Counted from the first letter of the stretch, positions 25,083-32,836 are shown. The stretch is 64,000 bases of DNA from an uncultured Ruminococcus sp. (GCA_902785365.1 CACZYC010000001.1:62001-126000), one strand, 5' to 3'. The notes: a model not told the origin generated them from the sequence alone. Program-made: numbers and translations.

Positions 25083-25212
25083 TTGTTCAGACTATGCCTA
25101 TCGTCGGAGCCGTTGAGCTTATTTCCGGTTATATTTCTCATTTTTTCGATGAAAACGCGGTTCCGTTGTACTCTTATTGCGATTTTTGCGCTATTTGTTA
25201 TCAAGAAATATC

Positions 25213-25250
25213 ACACGACTCCGAACAGTTGATTCGAAGTCGTGTTTTTT
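25213..25250 (+). terminator. Terminator next to the oldest cotJC fossil
   Basis: ACACGACT / AGTCGTGT stem (extended by CGAA/TTCG with one mismatch) plus six T. It holds the same place relative to the cotJC remnant as the terminators at 26889 and 29961. Confidence 0.75.
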
Positions 25251-25345
25251 CTTCATCTGGTTTTTAAAGCATTTTTTTGTCAAACTCGGGGTTAAAGGCA
25301 TAAAATTCTTTTCGTTGAGTTTGTCGGCGAATCTGTATAATTCGA
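25249..25345 (-). pseudogene. Decayed fragment of the cotJC 3' end
   Basis: The minus strand encodes a degraded match to the last ~30 codons of cotJC (30004-30630): DKLNEK, then FNPEFDKK, ending near the NQMK codons. A one-base loss after the AAGAA codons and a one-base gain in the Lys run break the frame. Much more diverged than the copy at 26940, so older. Confidence 0.7.
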
Positions 25346-25365
25346 CAAAAACTTTTAAGCGGTAA

Positions 25366-25394
25366 TTGTTTTTTGGGGCTGACCGTGTTATAAT
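25366..25394 (+). promoter_or_regulatory. Promoter of the DUF308/permuted-papain gene
   Basis: TTGTTT, a 17-bp spacer and TATAAT. The remaining 25395-25502 leader shows no other gene; the ribosome site is GGGAGG before 25503. Confidence 0.6.
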
Positions 25395-25502
25395 TTATAC
25401 ATTCGATTTGTTCAATAAGCCTGAAGGAGCTTTGTGTATTTGGTATATAACGCTCCTGTGGTTAGGTAAAATAGGATAAGGAAAATAAGGGAGGCAAATT
25501 TA

Positions 25503-26846
25503 ATGGAAAAACAAACAAGTAAACAAAGAAAACCGATTATCACACTTTTATCTGCTCTGGGTGTGACCTTAATGGGTATAGTCATTCTGTTTTTGGAGGA
25601 TGAAACCGTTGAGTACTTTCTCGCGCTGATTGTTTCCGTCAGCTTGTTGTTTGGAGGCATTTCATTCATGGTTCAGGGATTCCGGATAAAAAAATATCTG
25701 GTTGGAATTTTGGGACTTTTATTATATTTGATAGTTGCAATAGTGTTGATTGTATTGCAGTATTTTTTCTCGTTTATCACCATAATGCCTTGTTTGTTCA
25801 TAGGTATAATCGCGGTGATAGTCGGCGTGGTAAGAGCCGCGATATGCGTGAACTGTTTTATGAACGGCTTCAGAGGCGGAATTATGAACGGCTTTTTCGC
25901 CATTGTTTTAGTGTTGTCAGGCTTGCTTATTGTATTCTCTCCGCTTGAAAGCTTTGTGACGCTGCGTTATATTATCTCAATATATCTCTTTATCTACGCA
26001 ATAACGCTTTTTGGAGATTTTTATGCCGAGATAACCCGTTCAGAGCTGGAAGAAGACCGTATGCACCGTCGTACCCATATCGCACTGCCCAACCTGATTA
26101 CGGCGTTTAAGATAAAAAATATGGTTAAGGATATATACAAAAAGATTGAGGACAATAAATTTGAGAAAAGAATTATTGTCGAAAATAAAGAAAACAGCGC
26201 CTTTGACACCATCAACCTTGAAATAAACCTGCATTTAACCGACCCCTCGGGCAATCAGTTCGGTCATATGGATATTGCTATTGGTGATACAGTATATTCA
26301 TACGGTACATATGACAAGAGTAAAAACAAGATGGCGGGCTTTATTTCACAGGGCACCTACGCCGAAATTCCAAAGCTTCCGTACTATAAGTATTGTATAG
26401 ACAACTGCGGCGATTATATTTTAAGCTACGGCGCGAGTTTTTCCGAAAAGCAGCTCAAAACGGTAATGGATAGAATTACAAAGTTTAAGGAATACTGTGA
26501 GCCGCTTGAGTTTGAAATTGAGCACCCTGAAATCACCACCCCTGAGCCCGGCAAGCGTTACGGCGATTCGGGAGAAAATCTGGTGCAATTCCTCAACGCG
26601 AAAATATTTACGGTATTCGACGGCTCATTTAAGAGTTATTTTGGCGTAAATGTCAACTGTGTTCAATTTGCCGACTGGCTTCTCGCAGATACAGGCATTG
26701 ACGCCGTTTCCGCGGGCGGACTTCGCACCCCGGGCGCGTTTTATTATATGCTTGAGAATATGTTCCATCGCTCGAGCAACCGCATTATTCAAAAGATATC
26801 TTATTTTTCAACAGAGAACATCGAAGAAATTGTTCCACAGGGATAA
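25503..26846 (+). CDS. Membrane protein with a C-terminal permuted papain-like (NlpC/P60-like) domain
   Basis: A 447-aa protein. Residues ~10-180 hold about six membrane helices in the manner of DUF308/HdeD proteins. The soluble C-terminal half has a His in FGHMDIAIGDTVYSYG and, about 130 residues later, a Cys in VNVNCVQFADWLL. A His-first, Cys-later order is what circularly permuted papain-fold peptidases and acyltransferases show. It could cleave peptidoglycan or lipid amides at the membrane. It lies between two cotJC fossils, each with a terminator, as an isolated cassette with its own promoter. Both domain calls are by motif only. Confidence 0.75.
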   Translation: MEKQTSKQRKPIITLLSALGVTLMGIVILFLEDETVEYFLALIVSVSLLFGGISFMVQGFRIKKYLVGILGLLLYLIVAIVLIVLQYFFSFITIMPCLFIGIIAVIVGVVRAAICVNCFMNGFRGGIMNGFFAIVLVLSGLLIVFSPLESFVTLRYIISIYLFIYAITLFGDFYAEITRSELEEDRMHRRTHIALPNLITAFKIKNMVKDIYKKIEDNKFEKRIIVENKENSAFDTINLEINLHLTDPSGNQFGHMDIAIGDTVYSYGTYDKSKNKMAGFISQGTYAEIPKLPYYKYCIDNCGDYILSYGASFSEKQLKTVMDRITKFKEYCEPLEFEIEHPEITTPEPGKRYGDSGENLVQFLNAKIFTVFDGSFKSYFGVNVNCVQFADWLLADTGIDAVSAGGLRTPGAFYYMLENMFHRSSNRIIQKISYFSTENIEEIVPQG

Positions 26847-26888
26847 TTTGACACGGAGAAAATACCGTACTTGAAGTAAAAAAATGAA

Positions 26889-26920
26889 CTCCGCGGGTGT
26901 TTGCCCGCGGAGTTTTTTAT
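26889..26920 (+). terminator. Terminator, part of the duplicated cotJC tail
   Basis: CTCCGCGGG / CCCGCGGAG stem and T-run; nearly identical to the terminator at 29961-29990. Confidence 0.9.
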
Positions 26921-26939
26921 TCTTTATTAGAGTTATTTC

Positions 26940-27156
26940 TTCTTCATTTGGTTTTTGAAGCACTTTTTATCAAACTCGGGGTTAAAGGCGTAGAAGTTCT
27001 TTTCATTAAGCTTGTCGGTGAGAATTCTGAGGTTCTCGCCGAAGCGCTGATAGTGTACTACCTCGCGCTGTCTGAGAAAGCGTATAACGTCCTTGACGTC
27101 GGGGTCATCCGCAAAGCGCAGGATGTTGTCATAAGTCGTGCGCGCCTTTTGTTCTG
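26940..27156 (-). pseudogene. Duplicated 3' end of cotJC (about 70 codons)
   Basis: On the minus strand this matches the last third of the intact cotJC (30004-30226) with only scattered substitutions and keeps the frame (TTYDNILRFADDPDVKDVIR, REVVHYQRFGENLRILTDKL, NFYAFNPEFDKKCF). Identity ends abruptly at 27156 / 30226, just after TTTTGTTCT. No start codon context, so a gene fragment. With its terminator it forms a direct repeat of ~270 bp (26887-27156 and 29959-30226) around the Fic and RNase III-like genes. Confidence 0.9.
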
Positions 27157-27205
27157 GGGCACTGTGTAAGCACTACGTAATGCCGCTATTGACCGTTTTT
27201 TAGTA

Positions 27206-27272
27206 TTTCATCACTCATTTTCTAAAAAATAATGATTGATGAGTTGATTTTTGATTGATGAAATGATATACT
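27206..27272 (+). promoter_or_regulatory. Promoter and putative operator of the Fic gene
   Basis: TTGATT (27244-27249), 17 bp, TATACT (27267-27272). Around it are TTTCATCA (27206-27213), its inverse TGATGAAA (27256-27263), and two copies of GATTGATGA (27234, 27253). The repeats cover the promoter spacer and may bind the winged-helix domain of the Fic protein. Confidence 0.55.
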
Positions 27273-27291
27273 ACATTCAGGTGATTAGATT

Positions 27292-28257
27292 ATGCAAAAA
27301 TATCCCTTTACAATAAACACAACGATACTAAACCTTACAGCGGAAATCTCCGAGTTAGTGGGGAAGATGAATGTGAATTCGAAGCTGAATCAATCCCCGC
27401 AACTGAGGCGTGCAAACCGTATAAAGACAATATATTCATCACTCGCTATTGAACAGAATACTCTGACTTTTGAACAGGTTACGGCTGTAATATCAGGTAA
27501 GCGTGTGCTTGCGCCGCCTAAGGATATCACAGAGGTTCAGAATGCCTATGATATCTACGACAGGCTTGAGGAATTGAATCCGTACTCTACAGATGATTTG
27601 CTGAAGGCTCACGGTATTATGGTAAAAGGCTTGCGTGATGATGCGGGCGAGTTCCGCAATAAACCTGTCGGAGTAGTTGACTCAAACGGAAACGTTATTC
27701 ATTTTGGCACTCTTCCGCAGTATGTACCGCAACTTGTCGGTGAATTGCTTGATTGGGTTAAAAACGAAGAAACCAATCTTTTGATAAAAAGCTGTGTTTT
27801 CCATTATGAATTTGAGCTCATCCATCCGTTCTCGGACGGTAACGGACGTGTCGGCAGACTTTGGCATACATTGTTGCTCTCAAAGTGGAATCCGCTATTT
27901 GCTTGGCTTCCTGTGGAGTCGATTATCCACGACAGACAGAGTGAGTATTATCAGGCGATCAACAAAAGCAACGCCGACGCTGATTCGACAGCGTTTATTG
28001 AATTTATGCTGTCAGCAATAAAAGAAGCTCTGATTGAAGTGAACAGCGTTCCCGCTGAATCTTCTAAACGTAAAAATGATAGGGAAGATGTTATTATTGA
28101 CTATCTAAAGAATAACAGCGATATTTCAAACAGCGATGTAAGAGAACTTCTCTCTGTATCTTCCGCAACAGCAAACAGAATCCTGAAAGAATTAGCGGAT
28201 AAAGGCGTGCTGATTCGTTTCAGAAAAGGAAAGACCTGGGCGTATAGATTAAGGTAG
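27292..28257 (+). CDS. Fic-family protein (probable AMP transferase) with C-terminal winged helix
   Basis: A 321-aa protein. The Fic core has the full catalytic motif HPFSDGNGRVGR (about residue 180) and a flap upstream (GVVDSNGNVIHFGTLPQ). Near residue 55, SSLAIEQNTLT resembles the inhibitory (S/T)xxxE(G/N) helix of class II Fic enzymes, but with Gln before Asn. Residues ~255-321 (DYLKNNSDISNSDVRELLSV, ANRILKELADKGVLI) form a helix-turn-helix typical of MarR/GntR-like regulators. Many such proteins are autoregulated. It lies between two copies of the cotJC tail, so in an accessory cassette. The start follows AGGTG. Target unknown. Confidence 0.92.
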   Translation: MQKYPFTINTTILNLTAEISELVGKMNVNSKLNQSPQLRRANRIKTIYSSLAIEQNTLTFEQVTAVISGKRVLAPPKDITEVQNAYDIYDRLEELNPYSTDDLLKAHGIMVKGLRDDAGEFRNKPVGVVDSNGNVIHFGTLPQYVPQLVGELLDWVKNEETNLLIKSCVFHYEFELIHPFSDGNGRVGRLWHTLLLSKWNPLFAWLPVESIIHDRQSEYYQAINKSNADADSTAFIEFMLSAIKEALIEVNSVPAESSKRKNDREDVIIDYLKNNSDISNSDVRELLSVSSATANRILKELADKGVLIRFRKGKTWAYRLR

Positions 28258-28403
28258 AAAAAATATCTCTATGGCTTGCGCAAAGAATCAGTAAAAACGG
28301 ACTATAGTAACCCCTTTTTATGGTATAACGAGGAGCGGGGTTGTGTTGAATAATTTATATATGATTACTTTATTGCTGTTGTAAAAGAATATAATAAAAT
28401 AGG

Positions 28404-28432
28404 TTGACATTGTGAAAAAGTAGTGATATAGT
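28404..28432 (+). promoter_or_regulatory. Strong promoter of the RNase III-like gene
   Basis: Perfect TTGACA, 17-bp spacer, TATAGT. Confidence 0.8.
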
Positions 28433-28647
28433 GAAAACAGCAAATAAGGCATAGTGTTTTAAATTATCCGCATTGTTTTTAGCTGTTTATTATTGTTTAT
28501 GCAAGTGAGCCTTAGTAAACATAGATTAACAAAGTTTTTAATTTAATCTACTTTGTCTGACAAAGACATTGCTTTCCCGGGAGGTAGTGTAATTTGTCGG
28601 GCATTTTTATGCCTTTTTGTAGAATTATACAGAGAGGTGTTTTTATT
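28433..28647 (+). promoter_or_regulatory. Long structured 5' leader of the RNase III-like gene
   Basis: About 210 nt without a credible ORF. TAAGGC pairs with GCCTTA across ~60 nt. ACAAAG, CTTTGT and ACAAAG occur in turn (28530-28565), giving two mutually exclusive hairpins; the second is a 15-bp palindrome, CTTTGTC-T-GACAAAG (28551-28565). Two ribosome-site candidates (GGGAGG 28579, AGAGG 28632) precede TTG codons. Confidence 0.5.
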
Positions 28648-29754
28648 TTGAGGAGAAAAAATTTTATTTGTGAAGATTTTAGTAATGATGATTTGGAATA
28701 TATCCAACATCAAATCGGGAACTACAAATTTAAAAACCCATTACTTTTGAGACAGGCTTTTGTCAGAAAATCCTATTCTCAGGAAAACGGCGGAGAAAAC
28801 AATGAGGTTTTAGAGTTTTACGGGGATAAGGTTCTTGAACTGGTTGTCAGCAAAATGCTTTCCGAGTGGTTCGGAGAGTATGGCGGTTTTGAACAAAACG
28901 GAATAAAGATTGCCGGATGGGGAGAATACATTTCAAAATATCAGGAAGGGAAGCTCACATTATTCCGTAAGGCATTGGTTAGTAAAAGGACACTTTCACA
29001 ACGCATATATGAGATGGATTTAGAGCCGTTATTATTATTAGGAAAAGGCGATGAAAAAAACAATGTGAGAGAGCAGGATTCAGTAAAAGAGGATTTGTTT
29101 GAAGCTATTCTTGGAGCAGTAGCGATTGATTCGAATTGGGATTTATCAAAACTGCAAATGGTTGTAGAAGTGATGCTGGATCCCGAAAGGACATTAAACA
29201 ATCACGAAGAGGATTATATAGAACTAATACAGGAGTGGACGATAAAAGAATACGGTTGTGTTCCTGAGTTTTTGTTTGATCAAGAGTATGTGACTCGAGG
29301 ATGGCCAACTGGTTTTATTGGTGCAGATAAATTTTCCCCAAATAATTTGCCTCATAGTTGCAAAATCAAGCTTGGTAATTATATGTATGGCTTCTCGGCA
29401 AAAGGCAGATCTTTGACTGAAGCAAGAAGAAGAGCATGTGAAAAAGCTTATGAGTATTTAACGGAACACGGCGAAATAAATGGTTCTATCAAAGACGAAA
29501 TCGAAAACCCTAACGAACAACAGGCGATAAATCAACTCGAAACCTTAGCCCGTCGAGGTTATTTTGAATTACCGAAATACAAATTTACTGAAACACACGA
29601 CAAAAACGGTAACCCCATATGGCAAGTAACATGTATAATTGATGATTTCGATAAAGTGTTCAACGCAACCTTAAGCTCAAAGAAAGCAGCAAAGAAAACA
29701 GCGGCATATAGAATGCTTAATTATGTTTTAGATAACTATGACGAGGAGGAATAA
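28648..29754 (+). CDS. RNase III-like endonuclease with two double-stranded RNA-binding domains
   Basis: A 368-aa protein if it starts at TTG 28648 (AGAGGTG upstream); a TTG at 28594 with GGGAGG would add 18 residues. The RNase III domain retains the signature NEVLEFYGDKVLELVVS and the second acidic pair in EDLFEAILGAVA, so the metal-binding Glu and Asp residues look intact. Two dsRBD-like regions follow (LIQEWTIKEYG to ARRRACEKAYEYL, and INQLETLARRG to SSKKAAKKTAAYRMLN). Housekeeping bacterial Rnc is ~230 aa with one dsRBD, so this is an accessory form. Its base composition is AT-richer than its neighbours, suggesting transfer. A 58-aa acidic protein follows 2 bp later. Possible roles: dsRNA defence or cassette-specific RNA control (inference). 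Confidence 0.9.
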   Translation: MRRKNFICEDFSNDDLEYIQHQIGNYKFKNPLLLRQAFVRKSYSQENGGENNEVLEFYGDKVLELVVSKMLSEWFGEYGGFEQNGIKIAGWGEYISKYQEGKLTLFRKALVSKRTLSQRIYEMDLEPLLLLGKGDEKNNVREQDSVKEDLFEAILGAVAIDSNWDLSKLQMVVEVMLDPERTLNNHEEDYIELIQEWTIKEYGCVPEFLFDQEYVTRGWPTGFIGADKFSPNNLPHSCKIKLGNYMYGFSAKGRSLTEARRRACEKAYEYLTEHGEINGSIKDEIENPNEQQAINQLETLARRGYFELPKYKFTETHDKNGNPIWQVTCIIDDFDKVFNATLSSKKAAKKTAAYRMLNYVLDNYDEEE

Positions 29755-29756
29755 TA

Positions 29757-29933
29757 ATGTTTTTCGATTATGACGACGGCGACTTCGGTTATCAGCTTTC
29801 CGATGATATGGCGATGGATTCCGACGGTAATTTGATGATGCGAACGGGCGACAATATGGTTATTGATATGGGTACGGGAGAGTTGCATATTACCTCAGGT
29901 TGGAATGATAAAGAAGATAACGATGATTGGTGA
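29757..29933 (+). CDS. 58-aa very acidic microprotein
   Basis: ATG 29757 with GAGGAGG ideally placed, stop TGA 29931-29933. Composition is dominated by Asp, Glu, Gly and Met (FFDYDDGDFGYQLSDDMAMD at the start, NDKEDNDDW at the end), with alternating strand-like segments (NLMMRTGDNMVIDMGTGELH). No Lys- or Arg-rich part, no Cys and no membrane segment. It follows the RNase III-like gene by 2 bp and ends before a terminator, so it is translated from the same message. Its charge suggests a nucleic-acid mimic that could inhibit or regulate the dsRNA-binding enzyme, but this is a guess. Confidence 0.75.
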   Translation: MFFDYDDGDFGYQLSDDMAMDSDGNLMMRTGDNMVIDMGTGELHITSGWNDKEDNDDW

Positions 29934-29960
29934 TAATTCTATATTTGTATTAATAATAAA

Positions 29961-29990
29961 CTCCGCGGGTATTTGCCCGCGGAGTTTTGT
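29961..29990 (-). terminator. Bidirectional terminator between the RNase III cassette and cotJABC
   Basis: CTCCGCGGG / CCCGCGGAG stem with TATTTG loop and T-rich end; it serves both converging operons. Confidence 0.9.
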
Positions 29991-30003
29991 TTCTTTTATA
30001 GAA

Positions 30004-30630
30004 CTATCTTTTCTTCATTTGATTTTTAAAGCACTTTTTATCAAACTCGGGGTTAAAGGCGTAGAAGTTCTTTTCATTAAGCTTGTCGGTGAGGATTCTG
30101 AGGTTCTCGCCGAAGCGCTGATAGTGCACAACCTCACGCTGTCTGAGAAAGCGTATAACGTCCTTGACGTCGGGGTCATCCGCAAAGCGCAGGATGTTGT
30201 CATAAGTCGTGCGCGCCTTTTGTTCTGCCGCCAAATCCTCATGGAGGTCGGTGATTGCGTCGCCTTTTGAGGCGATTGCCGCGGCGGTAAAGGGTACGCC
30301 CGCGGCTGACTGCGGGTAAATTCCCGCTGTGTGGTCTACAAAATAGTCCTCGATTCCCGCGGCTTTGATGTCCTTTTCGCTCATACCTTTTGTGAGCTGA
30401 TAGAGAATCGCTCCTACCATTTCAAGGTGTCCGAGCTCCTCAGTGCCGATATCTGTCAGGGTTGCTTTGAGCTCGGGAAGCGGCATTGTGTAGCGCTGGC
30501 TGAGATAGCGGAGAGCCGCTCCCAGTTCTCCGTCAGCGCCGCCGAATTGCGATAATATAATCTTGGCAAGCTTTGGGTTCGGGTTTTTAATATTTACCGG
30601 ATACTGCAATTTCTTTTCATATACAAACAT
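30004..30630 (-). CDS. cotJC: CotJC, manganese-catalase-family spore coat protein
   Basis: A 208-aa ferritin-like four-helix protein of the spore coat. Typical N-terminus (MFVYEKKLQYPVNIKNPNPK) and metal-ligand patterns on the helices: TDIGTEELGHLEMVGA, DLHEDLAAEQKARTTYDNIL and REVVHYQRFG. In B. subtilis CotJC lies in the inner coat and depends on CotJA; clostridial forms are described as Mn catalases. Its stop-start overlap with cotJB (1 bp) marks an operon made in the mother cell. Its 3' third has been copied twice upstream in this window (26940-27156 and, decayed, 25249-25345). Confidence 0.96.
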   Translation of the reverse strand: MFVYEKKLQYPVNIKNPNPKLAKIILSQFGGADGELGAALRYLSQRYTMPLPELKATLTDIGTEELGHLEMVGAILYQLTKGMSEKDIKAAGIEDYFVDHTAGIYPQSAAGVPFTAAAIASKGDAITDLHEDLAAEQKARTTYDNILRFADDPDVKDVIRFLRQREVVHYQRFGENLRILTDKLNEKNFYAFNPEFDKKCFKNQMKKR

Positions 30631-30884
30631 CAGTCCGCCTCCTCAGTTTCCCACGGCCATGGGCTTTTGATCCATTTCCACCTGTTACCGCTTATATCGT
30701 TCATTGTAAGCGGTCCGTATTTTTCCTCATAGGTTTTGCGCATGGTTTTGAGCTTTTCGGAATACTCTTTTATCTTTTTGATTGTTTCGCTGTCGTTCGG
30801 ATGTGTGTCAAGATAGAGCTTCATATCAGCTATCGCGAACTGGTAGGACGACAGCTTTTTTGTCAGGATTTCACGTTCAGTCAT
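30630..30884 (-). CDS. cotJB: CotJB, spore coat protein
   Basis: An 84-aa protein with the CotJB pattern: LSSYQFAIADMKLYLDTHPN, a helix with KIKEYSEKLKTMRKTYEEKYG, and the ending RWKWIKSPWPWE. Middle gene of cotJABC; it overlaps cotJA by 8 bp and cotJC by 1 bp. Confidence 0.95.
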   Translation of the reverse strand: MTEREILTKKLSSYQFAIADMKLYLDTHPNDSETIKKIKEYSEKLKTMRKTYEEKYGPLTMNDISGNRWKWIKSPWPWETEEAD

Positions 30885-31080
30885 CTTTGCCTCCTGTGCA
30901 TTTACCGCCGTAAAACGGCTTGTCTAAAACAGGGTAAACTGTCCCTGACTCAAGCGCCTGGGCGGGTGAGTATGTTTTTGATTTTTGCTGTTGATAGGGA
31001 ATATACGCCATCGCTTCCTCGGGTTTTTCGGGCAGCGGAGCGATACCGTAGTCCTTCATAGCCATATCAATAATTTCCAA
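30877..31080 (-). CDS. cotJA: CotJA, spore coat protein
   Basis: A 67-aa protein rich in Pro and Tyr: MAYIPYQQQKSKTYSPAQAL, then the signature SGTVYPVLDKPFYGGKC. TTG start at 31080 with AGGAG 8 nt upstream; the next ATG (residue 6) has no ribosome site. First gene of the operon. No sigma-E or sigma-K promoter could be assigned with confidence in 31081-31140. Confidence 0.9.
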   Translation of the reverse strand: MEIIDMAMKDYGIAPLPEKPEEAMAYIPYQQQKSKTYSPAQALESGTVYPVLDKPFYGGKCTGGKDD

Positions 31081-31208
31081 TTGTATTTCTCCTAAAAGTT
31101 AGTTGAAGCAAGCTTCGATATATACTATGCATAAAACCCCAAAACGGGAAAGCTATATTAATTCGGCGCAGCGTTTGTGATGATTGTTTTACAATAACGT
31201 AATATGAA

Positions 31209-31237
31209 TTGAATATTCCTTTATGCTGTGGTAAAAT
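31209..31237 (+). promoter_or_regulatory. Promoter of the second PP2C gene
   Basis: TTGAAT, 17-bp spacer, TAAAAT. Confidence 0.65.
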
Positions 31238-31249
31238 AATTAATAATTA

Positions 31250-31281
31250 AACGGCGATACTCTTTGAGCCGTTCATTTTTT
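31250..31281 (+). terminator. Terminator-like hairpin in the leader of the second PP2C gene
   Basis: AACGGC / GCCGTT stem followed by CATTTTTTG, between the promoter and the ribosome site, so probably an attenuator. A second small stem, GTCCG / CGGAC, follows near 31284-31302. Confidence 0.5.
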
Positions 31282-31332
31282 GAAGTCCGACTGTGACGCG
31301 GACGGAAATTGCGCAAAACAGGAGTGAAAATT

Positions 31333-32787
31333 ATGGGAGAAAAAATCAAATCGTATTTTAAATTTTATGAATCCGAGGAGACCAAAGCTGTTTTTGAACA
31401 GAATGAATATCAGTCCAACCGACTTTCTCTGATGGTTATAATATTATGCGCCGTCGTACTAGCGGTGTCGTGGCTGTTAAACACGCTCGGAGTATTCAAG
31501 GTTGAAATGTACAGGATGAATACCCTCGCGATTCAGGGGCTTATTGAGCTTGCGATACCTATTGTGCTTTTTGTTGTTTTCAAAGGGAAAAAAAGATGGC
31601 TTAAATATGTGCTTGTTATTTCTTTGCTTTTGGTGGACACCAGGCTGTTCAGTATACTTAACCACAACGTAATACTTATTATGGTTATCCCTGTGCTTCT
31701 GTCCAGCAGATACTTTTCAAAAGGCTTTACGTTCATTGTCACTATACTGTCGCTGCTGTCACTGGCGATAGCAAGTTTTGTGACTGTATTTTACGGAATA
31801 GTTGACCTGAACTTCTACCCGTCACCCGCGGACGGAACCACGATAATCATCAAAGACGGGGTGAGAGCTTCGCTTACGGCGTTGGGCGCTGACCCGACTG
31901 CCGCGGCGGGCAGAATGATGGTGCACGGATTTTTGCCGAGGCTCCTGGTGTTCTCGGTAGTCGGCGTTGTATCTGTGCTGATAGCCAAGCACGGTCACAA
32001 AATGGTGTTGGAGCAAGCTATAATATCGCGCGAATCCGCAAGTGTAAAGGCGGAGCTCAATACCGCCAAAAAGATTCAGAGCAGTATGGTTCCCACTATC
32101 TTTCCGCCTTTCCCCGAAAAAAAAGAGTTCGATATCTTTGCCTCTATGGATGCCGCTAAGGAAGTGGGGGGAGATTTTTACGATTTCTTCTTGGTCGATG
32201 AAAACCACCTTGCTATGGTGATTGCTGACGTGTCGGGCAAGGGTATTCCCGCCGCGCTGTTTATGATGGCTACAAAAATCCTCATAAGTGACAGAACGAT
32301 TATGGGCGGTACTCCCGCTGAAATTCTTGAATTTGTAAACAATCGTATTTGCGCCAATAATCCTGCAGAGATGTTTGTTACCGTATGGCTCGGTATTCTC
32401 GATATAAATACAGGCAAGATGATTGCCGCTAACGCGGGGCATGAGTATCCTGTGCTTTGCCATAAAGGGGAAAAATTTGAGGTTATCAAGGATGATCACA
32501 GCTTTGTTATCGGTGGAATGGAAAACATGAAATACAAAAACTATGAATTCAAACTCCAGAAGGGAGACCGTCTCTTTGTGTATACGGACGGTATTCCCGA
32601 AGCGATAAATTCGGATGAAGAACAGTTTGGTGTTGAAAGAATGATCGACGCGCTGAACCTCGACCCGACAGTCGAACCGATAGAAGTCCTTGCCAATGTC
32701 AGAAAAGAGGTTAATGATTTTGTCGATGGCGCTGTACAGTTCGACGACTTAACTATGCTTTGCCTGAAATACAACGGCGTAGAATAA
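31333..32787 (+). CDS. Membrane SpoIIE-type PP2C phosphatase
   Basis: A 484-aa protein. Residues ~30-230 hold about six membrane helices with one longer loop; a coiled coil (ESASVKAELNTAKKIQSSMV) leads to a PP2C/SpoIIE domain (~255-484: MDAAKEVGGDFYDFF, VIADVSGKGIPAALFM, FVYTDGIPEAI, FDDLTMLCLKY). The catalytic half is closely similar to residues ~300-520 of the sensor phosphatase at 10936-12963, but the sensor part differs and the kinase-like C-terminus is absent. The ATG at 31333 has AGGAG upstream; upstream in-frame codons do not. A single gene with promoter and attenuator-like hairpin. Confidence 0.9.
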   Translation: MGEKIKSYFKFYESEETKAVFEQNEYQSNRLSLMVIILCAVVLAVSWLLNTLGVFKVEMYRMNTLAIQGLIELAIPIVLFVVFKGKKRWLKYVLVISLLLVDTRLFSILNHNVILIMVIPVLLSSRYFSKGFTFIVTILSLLSLAIASFVTVFYGIVDLNFYPSPADGTTIIIKDGVRASLTALGADPTAAAGRMMVHGFLPRLLVFSVVGVVSVLIAKHGHKMVLEQAIISRESASVKAELNTAKKIQSSMVPTIFPPFPEKKEFDIFASMDAAKEVGGDFYDFFLVDENHLAMVIADVSGKGIPAALFMMATKILISDRTIMGGTPAEILEFVNNRICANNPAEMFVTVWLGILDINTGKMIAANAGHEYPVLCHKGEKFEVIKDDHSFVIGGMENMKYKNYEFKLQKGDRLFVYTDGIPEAINSDEEQFGVERMIDALNLDPTVEPIEVLANVRKEVNDFVDGAVQFDDLTMLCLKYNGVE

Positions 32788-32836
32788 ACGTCGGATTACA
32801 ACAGCTTTTCAGGGGAATTTTATAAATAAATAACTC

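Noticed and set aside
25177..25365. Plus-strand frame over the cotJC fossil
   Set aside because: It reads through a terminator hairpin and the antisense strand of a decayed cotJC tail.
26897..27169. Plus-strand 90-codon frame downstream of the permuted-papain gene, with a similar frame at 29863-30270
   Set aside because: Both are the antisense of cotJC sequence; they resemble each other only because the cotJC tail is duplicated.
31081..31140. Sigma-E promoter for cotJABC
   Set aside because: A CATAGTAT-like -10 is visible on the minus strand, but no -35 lies at the required spacing.
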